Assembly: GCA_028752905.1 (NCBI GenBank)
Contig: JAQNBH010000006.1
Span: 27,322,448-27,386,447, forward strand
Origin: Cladorhizidae sp. MBARI D1340-BT2
Taxonomy: Eukaryota; Porifera; Demospongiae; Poecilosclerida; Cladorhizidae
Reading direction: 5' to 3'
DNA: 64,000 bases
Numbering within the stretch: position 1 is the stretch's first letter; every line of letters begins with the position of its first letter. The notes under the pieces are model-generated. The model ran no database searches. It worked only from the letters and a program-made list of their open reading frames with translations, and was not told where the DNA came from. Made by a program: the position numbers and the translations under genes. This document shows, one piece after another, positions 58,432 to 64,000 of this stretch.

Positions 58432-58562
58432 CCTTTTCCTCTTCCTTGGCCTTTTCCTCTTCCTTGGCTTTTTCCTCTTCCTTGGCCTTTTCCTCGGCCT
58501 CGGCATCCAACACGCCCCCTGTCTCAGCGATCAGAAGGTAACAGTGATACTTCTGAGTCAGA
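58267..58562 (-). CDS. Possible Lys/Glu-rich exon of piggyBac-like element 3
   Basis: On the minus strand a frame begins after an acceptor (tttgatgtag) with FHLLTQKYHCYLLIAETGGV, enters Glu-Ala-Lys repeats (EAEEKAKEEEKAKEEE, changing frame later through small indels) and reaches a donor (AGAG|GTAAGA). The 250-base duplication repeats the donor, and a sequence ending in ATTCCAG then reopens the repeat, so a short intron of about 90 bases could have been duplicated with its exon. It lies where element 2 has its Ser-rich second exon. The plus strand is also open, so the coding strand is uncertain. Confidence 0.3.
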
Positions 58563-58705
58563 AGATGGAACTACATCAAATGAAGGAGAAGATGGTAGGA
58601 GAGATTGTAGGAGCAATTGGGGGCGAGTTTGCAGGACCACTCGGAGGAGAGTTTGCAGGATCACTCAGAGATTCAGCAGATTCAAGAACAGTGGCTAAAC
58701 CTATA
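58560..58705 (+). other. Open plus-strand frame with Gly-rich duplicated motif
   Basis: Plus strand reads MELHQMKEKMVGEIVGAIGG then EFAGPLGGEFAGSLRDSADS to a stop. The motif GGEFAG is repeated. Too short to judge; listed because it is not simple repeat. Confidence 0.2.
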
Positions 58706-58842
58706 TAAAAGATTATTATTATGAACTTTACAACCCAGTGAACTTTATAACTAACTTTATCATGTAGCTATCTACTCCACTCATAGAGAATAGTACAAAT
58801 AGAACTACTGTGATATTTTACCATATCGCGTACTTGTTATTA

Positions 58843-58877
58843 CCTACTTGTTATTACCTACTTGTTATTACCTACCC
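58843..58877. repeat. Three-copy 14-bp tandem repeat
   Basis: Three copies of ttgttattacctac directly before the hairpin at 58941. Confidence 0.85.
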
Positions 58878-58940
58878 GATATGCGCATGCTCAGTAAAGG
58901 TTTGCGCATCCTCAGCCCATGATAAATACATTATTAAATT

Positions 58941-59041
58941 GATACGGTGAAATATCACTCGTCTGATTGGCCGGTATTTTCACTCGTGCCTGCGGCACTC
59001 GTGGAAATACTAGCCACAGACTCGTGATATTTCCCCGTATC
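58941..59041. mobile_element. 101-bp hairpin MITE
   Basis: Starts GATACGGTGAAATATCAC and ends GTGATATTTCCCCGTATC. The two halves pair over almost the whole length around tgcctgcggca. It is inside piggyBac-like element 3. The perfect symmetry of a 101-base G+C-richer block in A+T-rich DNA marks it as a small inserted palindrome. Confidence 0.85.
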
Positions 59042-59149
59042 AATGTAATAACGTATATTTATAACCTAGTGATATATATTTCTGGCTTATTATGTCTCTT
59101 GATAGCTCAAATATTATATTCCATTCTATAGATATCTACTCATACTTAC

Positions 59150-59410
59150 CAAGCAACTCATACTCTTCATCAGGAGTCATAAAAGCTCCATCAGAAGCAC
59201 TGGCACTTAAAGTGTTTGGTCCAACATCCTGAGGAGTTGAAGTTAAAGCTCTGGACAAAAAGCTGCCAACTCCTTAGGGTCTAATACCTCATCACCAAGG
59301 AAGGAAGACACTTGACCTTCATCATCTTCATCTCTATCATAGTCAGAGAGGTCGAAACCGCCATCAAACAACAGCTCTAACACGCGAGCACGATAAAATA
59401 TTTCAGCCAT
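59150..59410 (-). pseudogene. piggyBac-type first exon (acidic N-terminus)
   Basis: Minus strand: MAEIFYRARVLELLFDGGFD from 59410 (an in-frame ATG lies 33 bases upstream at 59443), then LSDYDRDEDDEGQVSSFLGD and EVLDPKELAAF. After a shift near 59276, TSTPQDVGPNTLSASASDGA and FMTPDEEYELLG lead to a donor (CTTG|GTAAGT, exon end 59150). The acidic patch followed by SSFLG resembles exon 1 of element 2 (QEGAGISSYLGQ). This is the expected 5' end of a piggyBac transposase. The core is not found downstream. Confidence 0.55.
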
Positions 59411-59612
59411 TTTTTGCTTGAATTCAAAATTGTTTGACGTCATAGTTACCTACGTGCTATATTATACGGTTCATAATTTTTTTGGTGAAATAGAACAGTC
59501 CATCGTGCACATTTACGGTAAGTTTTGAATATGTAGAGTCAACGGTTGAGTTTTAATAATTATTAACGCGACGATCACTCAATCTCGCGCTTCTATGCGG
59601 TGAAGCGGTTAA

Positions 59613-60507
59613 AACACAAACACAGAATCTCCGACTACTTCTACTTTTCATTGCGCTGCCTGGCACCAGAATGTTAGCAGTTGAATCGGAATGGACTTCC
59701 CTGGCTGCTGGGGAGCCACTCTCGAGAACCTGAACTGAAGCCAAGATCACCATATTTTTTCTGTATTCAGTTATTTATCACAACCTTTTTGAAATAGAAA
59801 GCCAAAGTTTGTACTTGTCATCAATAGGAGCCTCTAGCCCTAGATGCCTACTACTCTAACGCCCTAGCAGTTTTAGAACTTCTATAACTTTTGACAAACA
59901 TCAGATGAAGAATTGCCAAGAAATATATATATACCATGAGATGTGTTTTTTATCTCTCATTTTTCTCAGCTAATGTTCATTGTGTATCAGTGTCAAGTTA
60001 AACAGAAACTTGGAGCTCTGGAGACTGATAATGTATTTAGGTTGTATGTGGTGAAAAATGGAAATCATTGACTTCTTTTAATATCATGTAAATTCTGACA
60101 GTTTGTCCACCTGTTCTTTATATATGCACGCACTTTATTATTTAGAGGACCACAATACAGCTGCGATTTATTATCCCTACATATATAGTATGAATGCATT
60201 CTTGATTTATATTTTGATTACTGTAACTTTAGACCCTGGATTGCCTACAAGTGCTGGTAGAAATATTGGGACATCAGAGGTCTTCCATTCAAAAGATCCA
60301 TACAGGTGTATACTCTATTGTTGTATTTTCTTGATTTAATGAATGTTTTTTTTTGAGACTCCATCCTTCCCTGATGAGCAAGCCAGTGAAAATCTCGGTA
60401 TGTGTAACTTAGTTTGGAATACCGGATTTATTCAATCTGTTTATTTTTCCATGTGGATAATTTTTACACAAATTGATCCATACATAAACGTGCTTTCATT
60501 AAATTAA
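59613..60507. other. No recognisable gene
   Basis: A+T-rich spacer between piggyBac-like element 3 and the 3' end of the integrase gene. Nothing recognised. Confidence 0.5.
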
Positions 60508-62930
60508 TCAAGAAGGACTCCCAGGGGAGGAAGCTGTATCACTCAACTCATCAGATGGTCCAGGGTTGTTCGAACTGGTGTTGTGTGACTGGATGGAAGT
60601 TGGTATCTCATGTTGAACTGGCATCTCTCTAGTTAAGTAAGGCTTCAAGATCCAGACATTAAACTTAACCTTCATAATGTTTTGGTTGTTATCCTGCAGT
60701 GTGCAGAGTCCTTTGGGTGAGACATGAACGATTACATAGGGTCCCAACCAGTCCTGCACCAGCCTGTCTCCTTTTCTGGATACCTTCCTTGCATTCCTCT
60801 TTTAAGGACATAATTACCTATGATGGTCAACAGGTTAGTAATATAAAATTAAAAACATCCAGTAAAGGTAAAAAATATATCACAAAAAAACAGACAAGGA
60901 CATTCTAACATTTATCAAAACTCGGAAATACATCTATCCAGAAAATTTTATTATTCTTAGCCTTTCAATTTTTTCTCAGAAACAACAATGGGACTCTAAT
61001 TTGATTCAGCTTATATAAAGGCACACATTAAAGGTACACATTAATTCATAAAAACATACCTATTGCCGTTTTTAGCCTCTTTTTGGCTTGGAATCGAAAT
61101 AAGCTTTATGCTTTGCTTTAGCTTCTTCAATTTTCAACCGTATCTTCTCATATGTACCTATGTGATTACAAAATAAAACAGATCTGTAAAATGATTTTTG
61201 GGGAGTGCATCAAACATTTTCATTAAACTATTTGTCCCCCATTTTCCGTTACAAAAAAGTGTCAGCAATTCCATGTCATATATTTATGTTTGCCAGTCAG
61301 TTTTGTTCTTACATCTGCCACATGCTTCTCCAAATTATATTGTATGTCTTCAGGAGACATAGTGAGTGAGATGTTTTCATAGAGAAGCTCCTGCTCATTC
61401 TCATGTTCTGCATTATTGATGGCTATGGAACCCCTAGCTGTTCGGTAGAACATCAACACAAATGTCTGTTGCTTTGTTGAAGACTGGACACTTGTATTGA
61501 TACCATAAGTTGTGGGGAGTACATATCTACATAAGTACAAAACATCATACATAGAAATCATAACTACAAGCAGCACATTCAAGGTATATGCATCCTTTAG
61601 CTGAAGGCTTACACCAAAAACCATGTGTATATTTTTATTGTATAAGAATTTGGAAAATAATATACCGTATTGCTACAATGTGCAATTTAGAGATTTTGAG
61701 CTCCATAAATGTATAATGCGCTCTTAGTTTTGCGTTTTATAATAAGTACCACTAATTATAACAAGATCGGTTGGCACTTTTCTGCGCACTATCCTGACCA
61801 TCCAGGACCCTCTGCACATTTTCGTTTGCTCTCCTGATACATCTGATCGATTCCTGCATCTTCACTAGTACGCAAGGATTGTTTGAAGCACATTCGAATG
61901 GTCACACTGTAGTCAGCTTCTTTCTAAACCGTCTGGCTTTTGGCTGCAATATGCACGCAGAATGTTTTGTGCGATAAAAAAGATTGCGAGATGTTTTACG
62001 AATAACAATGCACTCGCAAAACTTAATCAAATTTTGTAGCAATACGGTAGCAATAACTACAATTTTTTATGCCTTTTCATAATTTTATATGTGTGTGTGT
62101 GTGAGTGGGTTGGTGTTTCAGTGTGAGAGGATTCATTGGAGAGATTCTGGTGAGATTTTCTGGGGTAATCACAGATTAGCATGAAATGTGATATTGCCAT
62201 CTACTGGAAGGTGGTGGTAATAGTAGAAATCTCTCTATTAACAAACTGTCAATCTTGAAAAATAATTATTAAATATTGGTAGCTAACTTGTTCCAGTCAG
62301 ATTGATTATCGTTTGTATACTTGGACAGTGCCCTCTTAAGAGTTTGATTAGTCCGCTCATCTTGGCCATTGCTCTGAGGGTGATATACCGAACATACCAT
62401 CTGCTTCACTCCAAAAGCAGTCAAGACAACATCATTGAGCTGAGTTATCAAATAAGTTCACACAAACAGAACATTACTCTACATGAATATTTATCAAAAG
62501 GAAGCAGGAGGAAATTTCCAGATAATCAAGACTGAAGTCGCTAATAAAGTTAACTTAAATTGTGTTAAGTCTGCCTTGTACTCAATATAGTCTAACTTTG
62601 CTCTTGTAAACAAATCCAACACATTTTCCTTGATTAATTTTCAATTCTCAGACCACATACATGTCATTTCATGAACACAGATGGCAACAGTTTTAATAAG
62701 TTAGTTACCTGGTTTATAAATTCACGCTCCTGATCCATTATAATTTTTTGGGAGGACCATAACTGTAGATGAGCTCGAGTAGAATGCTTGCAACATCACC
62801 AGCTGACTTGGACTTGATTGGCCGAGCAAATACCCACTTGGTAAAGAGATCTGTAACAGTGCAGACATATATATGGCCTTCGTCTGTGGCCGCAAATTGA
62901 CCAATGAGGTCTATACCCAAAATCTCCCAT
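60508..62930 (-). pseudogene. Five-exon Ginger/GIN1-like integrase gene (5' end beyond window)
   Basis: Exons on the minus strand: 62930-62709, 62439-about 62270, 61526-61313, 61157-61060 and 60798-60508. Exon 1 starts after TTACAG with WEILGIDLIGQFAATDEGHI (first Asp) and goes on to YGPPKK. A one-base deletion in a run of six A (62744-62749) shifts the frame before IMDQEREFINQ (second Asp). Exon 2 has FGVKQMVCSVYHPQSNGQDE, RTNQTLKRAL (catalytic Glu). Exon 3 has YGINTSVQSSTKQQTFVLMF. Exon 4 has IEEAKAKHKAYFDSKPKRG, then TAA and TAG before its donor. Exon 5 has SRKGDRLVQDWLGPYVIVHV and FNVWILKPYL, the C-terminal SH3-like tail, ending in TGA. The donor of exon 2 is not clear. The zinc-binding exon should lie right of 64000; its sister copy is probably the exon at 1468-1665. 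Confidence 0.8.
62086..62110. repeat. (GT)n tract
   Basis: Short tgtgtg run with interruptions between integrase exons. Confidence 0.85.
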
Positions 62931-62939
62931 CTGTAAGTA

Positions 62940-63396
62940 TTTGCTACATAATTTTAAGCAAATCAGATGTGCCTGTAATTACCTGATTTTAAGCATTTTA
63001 ATTATTATATAGTGCATAAGATTTGGATTGGTAAAGGATTATCTAACCTGTTTATTAAAATTAACCAAAAAATTATTCAATTTAATCGGTGTATATATGT
63101 AGCATCAAAATTCCCCTAAGTACTAACTTGTCCAATATCAGACCTATTCATGCAGCCTAAAAGTTTAGGCTTCTCTTGCCATCAATTTAATATGCGTTAG
63201 CACTCTCATGTAGGCACTCTCATGTAGGTTTGGCAGGTCAGAGATCATTCAGCAACAAACTAAAACTTGCCATATACTCGATTCTATACCTATACAGACC
63301 CTAAAAAAAGTATGTCGCAAAAATCGTTCCAACAATATAGCACACAGAAGCGCAGTTCTCCAAACTAAAAAAAAGGTCGAAAAAATTACACGTAAA
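62940..63396. other. Presumed intron sequence, no gene
   Basis: No coding features seen. It lies between the integrase core exons and the second copy of the long repeat. Confidence 0.45.
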
Positions 63397-63450
63397 ATCA
63401 TCATCAGCATCATCATCATCATCATTATCATAATCATCATCATCATCATC
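63397..63450. repeat. (ATC)n microsatellite, second copy
   Basis: ATC/CAT triplets with interruptions, equivalent to positions 1-51. Confidence 0.95.
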
Positions 63451-64000
63451 TTATTGGCTGCATAGATTTCATTTATTTTTATGCCATTTTGTAGAGCGCT
63501 ATCTGGGAAGGTGCCTTTTGGTATCGCTTTAGAGAGCTAATTAAAAAAAGGTTGATTTTTGCATATATAGTTCGTCTAAGATGCCATCTTTGAACGGTGT
63601 GCGCAACCCAAATTGCTTGATCCTTTACCAAATAGCTGTGTTAGATGCAGTGGATTGAGGGTATGGCTTTTGCAGTGAAGAATCAAAGAAGGATTGCTGA
63701 ATGTAGTTACTGATGGGGGAAGCATTTTAGGATTGTTCCTTATGGCATTCCAAACCACTGGACCAATCTGTCCCAAACTTGTCATGCATGCATACCAACT
63801 TGACGTGGGAAGTAACCTGGGCTAGGTCTGACCAGGACACTCCTCTTCGTGTGGGCATTGCAGGCATATATAGCATCAAAACAGTATTCCAATTCACGAA
63901 AGCTTTAAAATATATTGGGAACAAGTAATATGTTAATATTTTTTTACTAAATTAAAGGACATATAGGGTTGGCTTTGATATTGTGCTGTCGTAACAATCA
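63450..64000 (+). repeat. Long direct repeat, copy 2 (cut by window end)
   Basis: Matches 51-600 throughout and reaches the first bases of the same fold-back MITE (ctgtcgtaac, from about 63984). It continues beyond the window. Confidence 0.92.

Larger units (their letters stand above)
57294..59608 (-). mobile_element. piggyBac-like element 3 (inverted neighbour)
   Basis: TTAA at 57290-57293 is followed by CCCTTTCACCGTC. At the far end the inverse reads TTAA-CCGCTTCACCGCATAG, with TTAA at 59609-59612. The ends pair with mismatches and resemble the ends of element 2. A piggyBac-type first exon lies on the minus strand about 200 bases inside the right end, as in element 2. No catalytic core was found, so it would be another deletion derivative. 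The right end match is imperfect, so the outer border is less sure than for element 2. Confidence 0.6.

Noticed and set aside
59553..59753. 66-residue minus-strand frame
   Set aside because: It crosses the proposed right end of piggyBac-like element 3 and has no features.
1..64000. The 63.4 kb-spaced direct repeats as LTRs of a giant element
   Set aside because: The repeats do not begin and end with defined termini, contain a MITE, and adjoin parts of an integrase gene, so two copies of one smaller element explain them better.

Overview
This is a stretch of animal nuclear DNA, A+T rich and gene poor, made almost entirely of mobile elements in different states of decay. The coding pieces that can be followed are split by short GT-AG introns (50 and 62 bases in the clearest cases). 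The mix of families (Ginger-type integrase transposons, Gmr1-like Ty3/gypsy elements, piggyBac, hAT, pogo-like and IS630/Tc1-like transposases) fits an early-branching or marine invertebrate such as a sponge or cnidarian. The species cannot be named from the sequence. No bacterial operon, rRNA, tRNA or CRISPR array was seen.

Layout. 1-1.7 kb: an ATC repeat, a long repeat that returns at 63.4-64 kb, a fold-back MITE inside it and one integrase zinc-binding exon (minus strand). 4.6-4.9 kb: a broken FTSJ3/SPB1 rRNA methyltransferase fragment. 5.6-6.1 kb: the end of a pogo-type transposase. 7.7-9.3 kb: a broken IS630/Tc1-like transposase. 9.5-10.8 kb: a LINE reverse transcriptase relic. 11.6-12.1 kb: a decayed CobW-family GTPase. 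13.98-25.75 kb: a nest in which one Ty3/gypsy element (14200-18911) lies beside a 32-base minisatellite and a second one (19529-25272) has jumped into another 32-base minisatellite; the second carries a 965-base hAT insertion in its 5' LTR. 25.7-34 kb: minisatellites, fold-back elements and a near-perfect 260-base tandem duplication. 34.26-37.31 kb: a hAT element. 37.7-39.6 kb: a piggyBac transposase lacking a catalytic Asp. 39.8-40.5 kb: a palindrome-rich tandem array. 46.7-48.4 kb: the best candidate for a host gene, a coiled-coil repeat protein with very small exons. 49270-54139: a whole Ginger-type transposon with inverted repeats and target duplication. 55185-57267 and 57294-59608: two piggyBac-like elements tail to tail. 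60.5-62.9 kb: a five-exon integrase gene whose missing upstream zinc-binding exon probably lies just beyond the window.

How the parts relate. Most reading frames belong to transposition machinery and few could still work. The Ginger element joins a DDE integrase, a Cys-rich CXC motif, a Ulp1-type protease and a PHD finger in one minus-strand gene. The two Ty3/gypsy elements both place integrase before reverse transcriptase, as in the Gmr1 group, and the second has a SCAN-like capsid region. The repeats 63.4 kb apart appear to be two same-orientation copies of the integrase element that supplies the 1.5 kb and 60.5-62.9 kb exons.

Reading was by eye, so exon borders, identities and family names are estimates unless a terminal repeat, target duplication or splice site is cited.
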